Source: Holophagales bacterium UBA2201 (GTDB lineage: Bacteria; Acidobacteriota; Thermoanaerobaculia; UBA2201). Taken from it: a stretch of DNA of 34,315 bases. A model generated the notes under the pieces. It saw nothing but the letters and a program-made list of their open reading frames with translations, made no database searches and had not been told where the DNA came from. The stretch covers positions 47,030 to 81,344 of the forward strand of contig DCUZ01000019.1 in the NCBI GenBank assembly GCA_002327305.1, read 5' to 3'. Position 1 is the first letter of the stretch. Every line of letters begins with the position of its first letter. The position numbers and the translations under genes were made by a program. Shown piece after piece: positions 1-6,855 of the stretch.

Positions 1-402
1 GAGGTGCTGGTGCAGACGGTCCACCCCGAGCACTACAGCATCCGCCTCGCCGCCGCGCAGGACGTGGAGGCCTTCTACGCCCGGGAGCGCGGGTTCCGCG
101 ACGCCTTTCTCTACCCGCCCGCCGGGCACCTGGCACTCCTCTCCTTTTCCGCAACCTCGGCGGCCGCGGCCCGCGGGGAGGCGGAGGCGGCCGCTCGGAC
201 GCTTCGCGCGGATCCGGCGGCCTCCCGCGTCCGGATCCTGGGACCGGCCCCCGCCCCGATCGAACGGATCCAGGGGCGATTCCGCTGGCAGATCCTCCTC
301 CGCGCGGGTCACCGCCCTCCCCTGCATCGCCTCGTCGAGGCCCTCCTGCGGGCCGGCCCCTTCCGCGGAAGCGTGGACATGGACCCCCAGAACCTGTTGT
401 AG
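1..402 (+). CDS. priA: Primosomal protein N' (PriA helicase), C-terminal fragment
   Basis: The reading frame is open from the first base, so the gene begins outside the window; only the last 133 codons are present. Visible features match the C-terminal domain of PriA, the replication-restart DNA helicase: a VQT..PEH segment at the start, a Fy..E...R....YPP stretch near residues 23-40, the GPAPAPIERIQGRFRWQIL block near residues 80-100, and a terminal VDMDPQNLL, which is the usual PriA ending (V-D-x-D-P). The helicase motor and the zinc-binding cysteines lie upstream of the window and cannot be judged. It converges on the HU gene, with a hairpin at 424-447 between them. Confidence 0.85.
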   Translation, partial: EVLVQTVHPEHYSIRLAAAQDVEAFYARERGFRDAFLYPPAGHLALLSFSATSAAAARGEAEAAARTLRADPAASRVRILGPAPAPIERIQGRFRWQILLRAGHRPPLHRLVEALLRAGPFRGSVDMDPQNLL

Positions 403-419
403 GATCGGCACACCATCGA

Positions 420-447
420 CAAAACACCCCGCCACGGGGCGGGGTGT
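420..447 (-). terminator. Hairpin terminator for the HU gene
   Basis: A 10-bp perfect stem (424-433 pairs with 438-447) closes a 4-base loop. Read on the minus strand it is followed by TTTTG, as expected for intrinsic termination of the HU gene. Read on the plus strand the hairpin lacks a T-run, so it is a weaker end for priA. Confidence 0.65.
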
Positions 448-470
448 CAGAAAACGGAAAAAACGGGCGA

Positions 471-764
471 TTACTTGGCGACCCGGTCCTTGAGGGTCTT
501 GCCGGCCTTGAAGGTGGGATACTTCTTGGCGGCGATCTTGATGGGCTTGCCGGTGGCCGGGTTGCGCCCCTGGCGCGCCTTCCGGTGGCGGGAGGCGAAG
601 GTGCCGAAGCCGGGGATGGAGACCTTGCGGCCCTTGTCCAGTTCGATGGCGATGATCCCCTTGCCGGGGCGGCAATCGAAAAGGGCGTCCACCACCGCGG
701 CGGCCTTCGTCTGGCCGATCCCGGTGACCTTGTTGAGCTTCTGGACCAATTCGGTTTTGTTCAT
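471..764 (-). CDS. HU-family DNA-binding protein
   Basis: A 97-residue protein of full HU length, beginning MNKTELVQKLNKVTGIG. It has the helical N-terminal dimerisation half, the conserved GFGTF turn (residues about 52-56), the RNPATGKPIKI arm segment with the intercalating Pro, and the C-terminal FKAGKTLKD helix. HU proteins bend and compact DNA as dimers. The start at 764 is preceded by a strong GGAGG ribosome site six bases upstream, and a TTGACA/TATACT promoter lies at 801-829. HU versus IHF subunit cannot be settled by eye, but sequence and single-gene context favour HU. Residues about 20-61 are duplicated in a decayed copy at about 899-1031. Confidence 0.93.
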   Translation of the reverse strand: MNKTELVQKLNKVTGIGQTKAAAVVDALFDCRPGKGIIAIELDKGRKVSIPGFGTFASRHRKARQGRNPATGKPIKIAAKKYPTFKAGKTLKDRVAK

Positions 765-800
765 TGCTCCTCCATTAGAGAATAGTGTGTTTCATTGGAT

Positions 801-829
801 AGTATAGGCCCCAACCCGAGAGTTGTCAA
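801..829 (-). promoter_or_regulatory. Sigma-70-type promoter of the HU gene
   Basis: On the minus strand a perfect -35 box TTGACA (824-829) is separated by exactly 17 bases from TATACT (801-806). The start codon is about 37 bases downstream of the -10 box, with GGAGG between, so this should drive HU. Confidence 0.8.
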
Positions 830-898
830 GTATTTTCTGCATTTTCTCGCCCTCCCTCCCCGAACACCCCGTTGGAAAGGGCCTTTTCGGGATGACGG

Positions 899-1031
899 AC
901 CGGCGGCGGGAGGCGAAGGTGCCGAAGCCGGTCATGGAGACCCGGTGGCCCCGCTCCGGTCCCATGGCGATGATCCCCCCCGGCCGGGCCGGCAATCGAA
1001 AAGGGCCTCCATCCCCTCGGCGGCCGCCCGG
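899..1031 (-). pseudogene. Decayed fragment of a second HU gene
   Basis: This stretch is clearly related to bases 583-706 of the intact HU gene. A 27-base block (905-931) is identical to 587-613, and a 16-base block (991-1006) is identical to 671-686, with a 2-base length change between. Translated on the minus strand it reads GGIIAMGPERGHRVSMTGFGTFASR, matching the HU segment around the GFGTF turn. There is no counterpart of the N-terminal helix or of the DNA-binding arm, and no separate start. It is best read as the remnant of a partial tandem duplication, not a gene. It lies just upstream of the EF-G-like gene's promoter. Confidence 0.75.
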
Positions 1032-1064
1032 AATGCGGAGCCGGGAGGGGCGGTGGGATGGTGG

Positions 1065-1070
1065 TATAAT
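1065..1070 (+). promoter_or_regulatory. TATAAT -10 box before the EF-G-like gene
   Basis: A perfect TATAAT preceded by GG lies 31 bases before the ATG at 1102. No good -35 hexamer is seen at 16-18 bases upstream. The resulting leader would contain the GGGAG ribosome site at 1091-1095. Confidence 0.45.
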
Positions 1071-1101
1071 ACCAATTCATTTTCCTCCCAGGGAGACGAT
1101 C

Positions 1102-3192
1102 ATGAAAGCCTACGACACCGAGCACATCCGGAATGTGGTCTTCGCGGGCCACAACGACACGGGCAAGACCACCCTCATCTCCGGCCTCCTTTTCGCCGCC
1201 GGGGCCGTGAACCGGTTCCTGCGCGTGGAGGACGGCAACACCGTCACCGATTTCGACGAGGAGGAGATCGCCCGCAAGATCTCCATCCAGCTCGGGGTCG
1301 CCAACGCCGAATGGAAGGGGCACAAGATCAACCTGCTCGACACCCCCGGCTACGCGATCTTCATCGCCGAGACGATGGCGGGGATGAAGGTGGCCGACGC
1401 CCTGGTCCTGACGGTCAACGGCGTGGCCGGCATCGAGGTGAGCACCGACCGCCTCTTCAAGCTCGGCGAGCAGTTCAAGCTCCCCGCGGTCCTGGTGGTC
1501 ACCAAGATGGACAAGGAGCACGCCGACGACGAGAAGGTGATGAACCAGCTCCGGGAAAAGTTCGGCCACCGGGTGATCGCCCTCCAGCTCCCTATCGGCC
1601 GCGAGGCCGCCTTCCAGGGGATCGTGGACCTGGTGACGATGAAGGCGCACCTCTTCCCCAAGGACGGCAACCCCGCCGGCAAGGAGGCGGAGGTCCCGGC
1701 CGACCTGAAGGACCGGGCCAAAGCCGCCCACGACGCGCTGGTGGAGAAGGTGGCCGAGGGCGACGAGAAACTCATGGAGAAGTTCTTCGAGGCCGGGACC
1801 CTCACCCCCGAGGAAATGCTGGCCGGCCTGAAGAAGGGGATCGCCTCCCGCGACATCATGCCGGTCTGCTTCTGCTCGGCCGACAAGCTGGCGGGGATGA
1901 CCACCCTCCTCGACGTCCTGACCGGCCTCCTCCCCGCGCCCGCCTCGGCGGCCTGGGAGGCCAGGAACGCCGTCAGCGGCGAGCCCGCCACCCCGGCCGA
2001 GGGCGCCCCCACCGCCTTCGTCTTCAAGACCATCTCGGACCCGTTCGCCGGGCGCATCTCGATCTTCAAGGTGGTCACCGGCGCCTTCAAGTCCGACGGC
2101 ACCTACTACAACGCCAACCGCGAGACCCCCGAGCGGTTCGGCTCCCTCACCGCCATCCAGGGCAAGACCCTGACCCCCGTGACGGAAGCGCCGGCCGGCG
2201 ACATCGTCGCCATCACCAAGTTGAAGGAGACCCGCACCTTCGACACCCTCTGCGAAAAGGGCGCGCCCGTCAAGTACGAGCCGCTCAAGCTCGCCGAGCC
2301 CTCCATCTCCTTCGCCATCGAGCCCAAGAGCAAGGGCGACGAGGACAAGATCTCCGGCGCCCTGGCCCGCCTCATGGAGGAGGACCCGGTCCTCCGGCTC
2401 ACCCGCGATCAGCAGACCAAGGAGATCGTCCTCTCCGGCGCCGGGCAGATCCACATCGAGATCGTGGTCAACAAGCTCAAGACGAAGTACGGCGTCGGCG
2501 TGAACCTCAAGCTCCCGAAGGTCCCCTACAAGGAGACCGTCACCCGCCGGGCCGAAACCACCTACCGCCACAAGAAGCAGACGGGCGGCCGGGGGCAGTT
2601 CGCCGAGTGCTCCATCGTCATCGAGCCCGCGGGGCGCGGCGAGGGGTACGAGTACCTCGACGAGATCTTCGGCGGCTCCATCCCCCTGAACTTCCGCCCC
2701 TCCGTGGACAAGGGGATCCAGGCCACGGCCGTCAAGGGGGTGCTGGCCGGCTACCCGGTGGTGGACTTCAAGATCCGCCTGGTGGACGGCAAGTTCCACC
2801 CCGTCGATTCCTCCGACCGCGCCTTCCAGATCGCCGGCTCGATGGGGTTCAAGGAGGCCTTCGCCAAGGCCGGCCCCACCCTCCTGGAACCCATCTTCAA
2901 CCTGGAGATCGTCAGCCCCGAGGAGTTCACCGGCGACATCATGGGCGACCTCAACGGCCGAAGGGGCCGGGTGCAGGGAATGGACGTGGAAGGGGACAAC
3001 CGGGTGGTCAAGGCCCAGGTGCCGCTGGCCGAGATCCTCACCTACTCCTCCGACCTGCGCTCCAAGACCCAGGGGCGCGCCTCCTTCACCATGGAGTTCT
3101 CCCATTACGAGGAAGTTCCCAAGCACGCGCAGGAGAAGGTCATCGCCGCCGCCAAGAAGGAGAAGGCCGGGGAAGCGGAGGAGGAAGAATAG
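1102..3192 (+). CDS. Elongation factor G paralogue (EF-G-2 type translational GTPase)
   Basis: A 696-residue five-domain EF-G-like GTPase. The P-loop is AGHNDTGKT (residues 15-23), switch I has the DFDEEEIARKISI pattern, G3 is DTPGY (80-84), and G4 is TKMD (134-137). Domain IV carries the family HKKQTGGRGQFAE segment, and domain V ends before an acidic tail (EEEE). Canonical EF-G has DTPGH, where the His activates water; here it is Tyr, as in the EF-G-2 paralogues of Thermus and mycobacteria, and the G4 Thr in place of Asn also fits that subfamily. It is therefore probably not the main translocase, although its GTPase fold is complete. Start chosen at ATG 1102 with GGGAG eight bases upstream. 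It stands alone, not in a str operon, with a possible terminator after it. Confidence 0.88.
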   Translation: MKAYDTEHIRNVVFAGHNDTGKTTLISGLLFAAGAVNRFLRVEDGNTVTDFDEEEIARKISIQLGVANAEWKGHKINLLDTPGYAIFIAETMAGMKVADALVLTVNGVAGIEVSTDRLFKLGEQFKLPAVLVVTKMDKEHADDEKVMNQLREKFGHRVIALQLPIGREAAFQGIVDLVTMKAHLFPKDGNPAGKEAEVPADLKDRAKAAHDALVEKVAEGDEKLMEKFFEAGTLTPEEMLAGLKKGIASRDIMPVCFCSADKLAGMTTLLDVLTGLLPAPASAAWEARNAVSGEPATPAEGAPTAFVFKTISDPFAGRISIFKVVTGAFKSDGTYYNANRETPERFGSLTAIQGKTLTPVTEAPAGDIVAITKLKETRTFDTLCEKGAPVKYEPLKLAEPSISFAIEPKSKGDEDKISGALARLMEEDPVLRLTRDQQTKEIVLSGAGQIHIEIVVNKLKTKYGVGVNLKLPKVPYKETVTRRAETTYRHKKQTGGRGQFAECSIVIEPAGRGEGYEYLDEIFGGSIPLNFRPSVDKGIQATAVKGVLAGYPVVDFKIRLVDGKFHPVDSSDRAFQIAGSMGFKEAFAKAGPTLLEPIFNLEIVSPEEFTGDIMGDLNGRRGRVQGMDVEGDNRVVKAQVPLAEILTYSSDLRSKTQGRASFTMEFSHYEEVPKHAQEKVIAAAKKEKAGEAEEEE

Positions 3193-3196
3193 AACC

Positions 3197-3222
3197 GGGG
3201 CGGGTTGCCCTCGTCCCGCCCC
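3197..3222 (+). terminator. Possible hairpin after the EF-G-like gene
   Basis: GGGGCGGG (3197-3204) can pair with CCCGCCCC (3215-3222) around a 10-base loop, five bases after the stop codon. No T-run follows, so termination is plausible but weakly supported. Confidence 0.35.
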
Positions 3223-3311
3223 CCCGGCAATATCCTCCCGCTCATCACGACTCAGGGTTCTCCCCAGGGAAGAATCTTCCGGTGAGCCGCTCTCTCTGCG
3301 CCGGGGCAAGG

Positions 3312-3317
3312 TATAAT
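3312..3317 (+). promoter_or_regulatory. TATAAT -10 box before the ppx operon
   Basis: A perfect TATAAT in the context GGTATAATAAT, the same 11-base context as before ridA at 12310-12320. No good -35 is visible. Transcription would begin near 3324, giving the ppx message a leader of about 97 bases. Nothing else is recognised in the 228-base gap between the EF-G-like gene and ppx except the hairpin at 3197 and a 26-codon ORF (see rejected items). Confidence 0.45.
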
Positions 3318-3420
3318 AATCCCATGCCCCGAACAGGCCGACCAAGGAAGCGAATCAACCGTCCGGCTTCATTTTTTCTTAACATTGGCGGGTTATCATC
3401 ATAGCGTCCCGACCTCAGCC

Positions 3421-5001
3421 ATGAAGAACCGGACCGCCTCCCTCAGCGCACCGCGACCCCCGACGAAGGCCCCCTTCCCCCTGAGGGCCGCCTGCGTGGA
3501 CATGGGCTCCAACGCCATCCGCTTCTTCGCCGCCGAGTTCGGCTCCCCCACCCAATCCACCGTCCTCGACGATGAACGCCTCCCCGTGCGCCTGGGGGCC
3601 GGCGTTTTCCTCTCCGGCCGCCTCGATGCGGCGGCGATGGAGGAGGCCCTGGCGTCGCTGGCGGGCCTCCCCGCGCGCCTTCAGGCCTTGAAGATCGATC
3701 TGTTCCGGATGGTGGCCACCAGCGCGGTGCGGGAAGCCGTCAATGGAAAGGCCTTCCTGGAGCGGGTGGAGAGGACGACGGGCCTGCGGGGCGAGACCAT
3801 CTCGGGCTACGAGGAGGCCCGCCTCATCCACCGCGCGGTGCGCGGGCGGGTCCCCATGGGGAGGCGGCCATGGCTGATGGTGGACGTGGGGGGCGGGAGC
3901 GTGGAGGTGACCCTCGCCGACACCGAGGGGCTGGTCTGGAGCGAATCGCACACCATGGGGGCCGTGCGCCTGTTGGAGGAGCTGGCCGGGGGAAGGCAGG
4001 AGCCGGGTCATCTCCGCCGCCTCCTGGAGGAATATGTAGCCACCCTCAACCTTCCCGCCGTCCTGGGGCGCCAGCGCCCCGCCGGCCTCATCGCCACCGG
4101 GGGCAACATCGACGCCCTGGCCCTCCTGGCGGGGGCCCTCCCGCCGAACGGCGGGCCCGGCCGGCTCCCAAGGGCCGACCTCCGAAAACTCATCGGAACC
4201 CTCTCGCGCCTCTCCCACGCCCGCCGGGTGCGCGACCTGGGCCTCCGCCCCGATCGGGCCGACGTCATCCTTCCGGCCGCCCTCGTCTACGACCGGGCCG
4301 CCGAGCTGGCGGGGGCCAGGGAAATCTGGGTTCCCCGCGCCGGGTTGAAGGAGGGGCTCCTCCTGGACCTGGTGGAGGACGCCGCCACCCACCGCGACCA
4401 TGTTGCGCGGCAGGACCGGCAGACCCGGGCGGGGGCCCTGGCGCTGGGGCGGCGGTACCGCTTCGACGAAGCCCACGCGGAGCAGGTCGCGTCCCTGGCG
4501 CTTTCGCTGTTCGACCAGCTGCGGCCCCTTCACGGCCTCGGAGAAACGGACCGCCGGCTCCTGACGGCCGCGGCGCTCCTGCACGACATCGGCAGTCACG
4601 TCTCCTACCGGAAACACCACAAGCACTCGCTCTACCTCATCGCCCAGTCGGAGCTCCCCGGATTCTCGGCGGAGCAGATGCTCCTCACGGCCAATATCGC
4701 GCGCTACCACCGCAAGGCGGAGCCCGGCCCGACCCATCCCGATTTCGCGGACCTGCCCCGCGGGGACCAGCGTCGGGTGCGGAAGCTCGCGGCCCTCCTG
4801 AGGGTGGCCGACGCCCTCGACCGCGAGCACCTCCAGGCCGTCCGGGGGATCAGGGCGCGGGGCGCGGGGCGCACGGTGCGCCTCCGCGTCGACGGGACGG
4901 GCGACCGGGTGCTGGAGCGGTGGGCCCTGCGGCGCAAGGCGGGGCTCTTCGAGCGGACGTACGGCCGGGAACTCATCCTCACCACAGGGGGAAAACCATG
5001 A
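3421..5001 (+). CDS. Exopolyphosphatase / guanosine pentaphosphatase (Ppx/GppA) with C-terminal HD domain
   Basis: A 526-residue protein with both halves of the Ppx/GppA family. The actin-like ASKHA core has phosphate 1 loop DMGSNAIRF (residues 27-35), the SGYEEARLI block (128-136) with the catalytic glutamate region, phosphate 2 loop DVGGGSVEV (155-163), and ATGGNIDAL (226-234). The C-terminal half is an HD-type domain: LLHDIGSH (386-393), a His-rich HHKHS stretch at 399-403, and RVADALDREH near the end. Family members release terminal phosphate from polyphosphate or convert pppGpp to ppGpp. The first about 20 residues are Pro/Ala-rich and may be extra; ATG 3421 was chosen but has no clear ribosome site. 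The stop overlaps an ATG (ATGA at 4998-5001) of the kinase-like gene, so this heads a translationally coupled operon. Confidence 0.87.
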   Translation: MKNRTASLSAPRPPTKAPFPLRAACVDMGSNAIRFFAAEFGSPTQSTVLDDERLPVRLGAGVFLSGRLDAAAMEEALASLAGLPARLQALKIDLFRMVATSAVREAVNGKAFLERVERTTGLRGETISGYEEARLIHRAVRGRVPMGRRPWLMVDVGGGSVEVTLADTEGLVWSESHTMGAVRLLEELAGGRQEPGHLRRLLEEYVATLNLPAVLGRQRPAGLIATGGNIDALALLAGALPPNGGPGRLPRADLRKLIGTLSRLSHARRVRDLGLRPDRADVILPAALVYDRAAELAGAREIWVPRAGLKEGLLLDLVEDAATHRDHVARQDRQTRAGALALGRRYRFDEAHAEQVASLALSLFDQLRPLHGLGETDRRLLTAAALLHDIGSHVSYRKHHKHSLYLIAQSELPGFSAEQMLLTANIARYHRKAEPGPTHPDFADLPRGDQRRVRKLAALLRVADALDREHLQAVRGIRARGAGRTVRLRVDGTGDRVLERWALRRKAGLFERTYGRELILTTGGKP

Positions 5002-5027
5002 TCCCAAGGGGAGAAACCATGATCCCG
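4986..5027 (+). repeat. 21-bp tandem duplication of a ribosome site plus start codon
   Basis: Two adjacent 21-base units (4986-5006 and 5007-5027) differ at only three positions. Each contains an AGGGG-type ribosome site and an in-frame ATG-ATC-CCx start. The kinase gene can therefore start at 4998 (overlapping the ppx stop) or at 5019. Confidence 0.8.
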
Positions 5028-5684
5028 GGAAAACTGATCGCTGTGGAGGGGCTCGACGGGTCGGGCAAATCCACGCAGATCCACCTGGTCCATCAGTGGC
5101 TCCAGGGGCTCCGGTGCGGGGTCTTCTTCACCGAGTGGAACTCCAGCGGCCTCGTCAAGGGGGCGACGCGGCGGGGGAAGAAGCAGCAGATCCTCACCCC
5201 CGTCACCTTTTCCCTCATCCACGCCACCGACTTCGCCGACCGGTACGAGCGGCAGATCCTCCCCATGCTCAAGGGGGGGCACATCGTCCTGTGCGATCGC
5301 TACATCTTCACCCCCTTCGGCCGCGACGAGGTGCGTGGCTGCGATCCGAAGTGGCTGCGCACCCTGTACGGGTTCGCCCGCGTCCCCGACATCACCCTCT
5401 ACTTCCGCCTCCCCCTGGCCGTCTCGCTGGGGCGCATCCTGGAGGGCCGCCCCAAGTTGAAGTATTTCGAGGCGGGGATGGACATGGGGCTCTCTCCCGA
5501 CATCATCGAGTCGTTCAAGATCTTTCAGGGGCGTATCATGGAGCGGTACGACCGGATGGCCAAGGAGTTCAAGTTCACCGTCATCGACGCCACGCGCCCC
5601 ATTCACGCGCAGCAGGAGCAGGTGCGGAGGATCATCGCCCAGCGGATCGACCTGGCGAAATACCATCAGAGGGGTCTCCAATGA
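5019..5684 (+). CDS. Thymidylate-kinase-like P-loop kinase A
   Basis: A 221-residue P-loop kinase of the thymidylate kinase superfamily. The Walker A motif GLDGSGKST is at residues 11-19, and the DRY motif follows IVLC in the middle of the protein. The usual dTMP-kinase REPGG signature is absent; in its place is TEWNSSGLVKGATRRGKK, so dTMP is not a safe substrate assignment. An ATDFADRYERQILP segment and an FEAGMDMGLS segment are shared with the next gene. Start 5019 has the better ribosome site (AAGGGGAG), but 4998 is equally open. It lies between ppx and a paralogue, overlapping the latter by ATGA, in an operon that ends with a CHAD gene. A role in polyphosphate-linked nucleotide phosphorylation is inference only. 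Confidence 0.8.
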   Translation: MIPGKLIAVEGLDGSGKSTQIHLVHQWLQGLRCGVFFTEWNSSGLVKGATRRGKKQQILTPVTFSLIHATDFADRYERQILPMLKGGHIVLCDRYIFTPFGRDEVRGCDPKWLRTLYGFARVPDITLYFRLPLAVSLGRILEGRPKLKYFEAGMDMGLSPDIIESFKIFQGRIMERYDRMAKEFKFTVIDATRPIHAQQEQVRRIIAQRIDLAKYHQRGLQ

Positions 5685-6388
5685 GGGCCAAGCGCTGCTA
5701 CCTCAAGCCCCTTCCGGGCGTGGTCCCCGCCAAACTGCCGGGCCTCCTTCTCGTCATCGAGGGCCCGGACTCGTCGGGGCGCTCCACCCACATCGGCCTG
5801 CTGGCGCAGTGGCTGGAGGAGCGGGGCCACGCCGTGGCCCAGGCGGGGCTGAAGCGCTCCGAACTGGTGGGGCTGGAGCTGGAGCAGGCCAAGGCGGGGA
5901 ACGTCCTTTCGCCCCGTACCATGTCGCTCTTCTACGCCACCGATTTCTACGACCAGTTGGAGAACCGCATCGTCCCCGCGCTCAGGGCCGGCACCGTGGT
6001 CCTGGCCGACCGGTACTTCTTCACCCTCATGGCGCGCGACATCGTCCGCGGCGGCGACCGCTCCTGGCTGGAGTCGCTCTACGGGATGGCCATCGTCCCC
6101 GACGCCGTCTATTCGTTCATCGTCTCCTCCCGCACCCTGGTCCAGCGAACCCTCCACTCCCACGCCCTCATGGACTACTGGGAGTCGGGGATGGACCTGG
6201 GCCTCTCGCGCGACTGGTTCGACTCCTTCCTGGCCTACCAGCGGCGGATGCGGGTGGAGTTCCACCGGATGAAGGAAAAGTACGGGTTCGAAGAGATCAA
6301 CGCCAACCGCTCCATCCGCGCTATCCAGGCCGACCTGCGAGCCCGGGTCCAGACCGTTCTGGACACCCGGCTTGCAGGGATGAAGTAG
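5681..6388 (+). CDS. Thymidylate-kinase-like protein B with altered Walker A
   Basis: A 235-residue paralogue of the preceding gene, alignable over its full length: ATDFyDqlEnrIvPaL, the VLADRYFFT motif, RDIVRGGDRSWLESLYG, and ESGMDLGLS. The P-loop reads GPDSSGRST (residues 28-36), with Arg at 34 where Walker A has its invariant Lys. Such a change usually abolishes or strongly lowers ATP turnover, so this subunit may be a catalytically weak partner of kinase A. An extra about 20-residue N-terminal segment precedes the P-loop. The ATG overlaps the stop of kinase A, favouring equimolar synthesis and a heterodimer. An alternative is a true kinase that tolerates Arg. Confidence 0.75.
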   Translation: MRAKRCYLKPLPGVVPAKLPGLLLVIEGPDSSGRSTHIGLLAQWLEERGHAVAQAGLKRSELVGLELEQAKAGNVLSPRTMSLFYATDFYDQLENRIVPALRAGTVVLADRYFFTLMARDIVRGGDRSWLESLYGMAIVPDAVYSFIVSSRTLVQRTLHSHALMDYWESGMDLGLSRDWFDSFLAYQRRMRVEFHRMKEKYGFEEINANRSIRAIQADLRARVQTVLDTRLAGMK

Positions 6389-6399
6389 GAGGACCTTCC

Positions 6400-6813
6400 A
6401 TGCCCACCCGTTCCGTCCGCAAGACCCAGCCCGTCCGCAAGGCCCGGCCCGTGCGCAAAGCCCCGCCCCAACCCAAAGCCGCCCCGGCCCCGAAACCCTC
6501 CGGAAAGGAGACCCGCAAGGCGCGCCACGCCGGGCGGCTGAAGGCCGGCCTATTGGCTCTGCGGACCACCCTCCAGGAGGTCCAGGAGCACTATTCGGTC
6601 CGGACCAACGGCCTGCTCGTCCAGATGATGCAGGTCGTGGAGCCGCCCGAGGGGTCGGAGCACCCGGTCCTCCCCTCCCGCAAGACCGTGGACCGGATGC
6701 TGGAGGCGATCCAGGGTCTCAAGGTCAAGCCCAAGAAGGGGCGGGGCAAGGATTTGCAGCGCCTCCAGGACCTGCTCGAGGCGCTGTGGATCCAATTGCC
6801 CCCTCAACCGTAA
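6400..6813 (+). CDS. Small protein with Lys/Arg/Pro/Ala-rich histone-like tail
   Basis: A 137-residue protein that I do not recognise as a family. The first about 47 residues are low-complexity and strongly basic, built on repeats of PVRKA (QPVRKA, RPVRKA), then KAAPAPKPSGK, resembling histone H1/AlgP-type tails. Residues about 48-137 look globular and helical, with a KVKPKKGRGKD basic stretch and no Cys. It lies 11 bases after the second kinase-like gene with GGAGG upstream of ATG 6400, and is followed by the CHAD gene. Basic tails can bind nucleic acid or polyphosphate; given its neighbours, polyphosphate is the more interesting possibility, but this is inference. Confidence 0.7.
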   Translation: MPTRSVRKTQPVRKARPVRKAPPQPKAAPAPKPSGKETRKARHAGRLKAGLLALRTTLQEVQEHYSVRTNGLLVQMMQVVEPPEGSEHPVLPSRKTVDRMLEAIQGLKVKPKKGRGKDLQRLQDLLEALWIQLPPQP

Positions 6814-6817
6814 ATAC

Positions 6818-6852
6818 AGGCTGAGGGCTTTAGGCTGAAGGTTGAAGGAATA
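6818..6852 (+). repeat. Heptad repeat tract before the CHAD gene
   Basis: Five consecutive 7-base units (AGGCTGA, GGGCTTT, AGGCTGA, AGGTTGA, AGGAATA) fill the gap between two genes of one operon. The last units supply the GAAGGA ribosome site of the CHAD gene. It belongs to the family of 7/8-base tracts described in the findings. Confidence 0.7.
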
Positions 6853-6855
6853 GCT

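Noticed and set aside
826..3345. An 839-codon open frame on the minus strand across the EF-G-like gene
   Set aside because: It is antisense to a clear EF-G homologue, has low-complexity Gly/Asp/Leu-rich sequence and no ribosome site; long antisense frames are expected at this GC.
3324..3404. A 26-codon ORF (MPRTGRPRKRINRP...) right after a TATAAT box
   Set aside because: It is too short to support as a gene without conservation; its basic, AT-hook-like start is noted only in the leaderless finding.
5019..6388. Calling both kinase-like genes tmk (dTMP kinase)
   Set aside because: The REPGG signature is absent in both and the second has Arg in Walker A, so the gene symbol is not justified.
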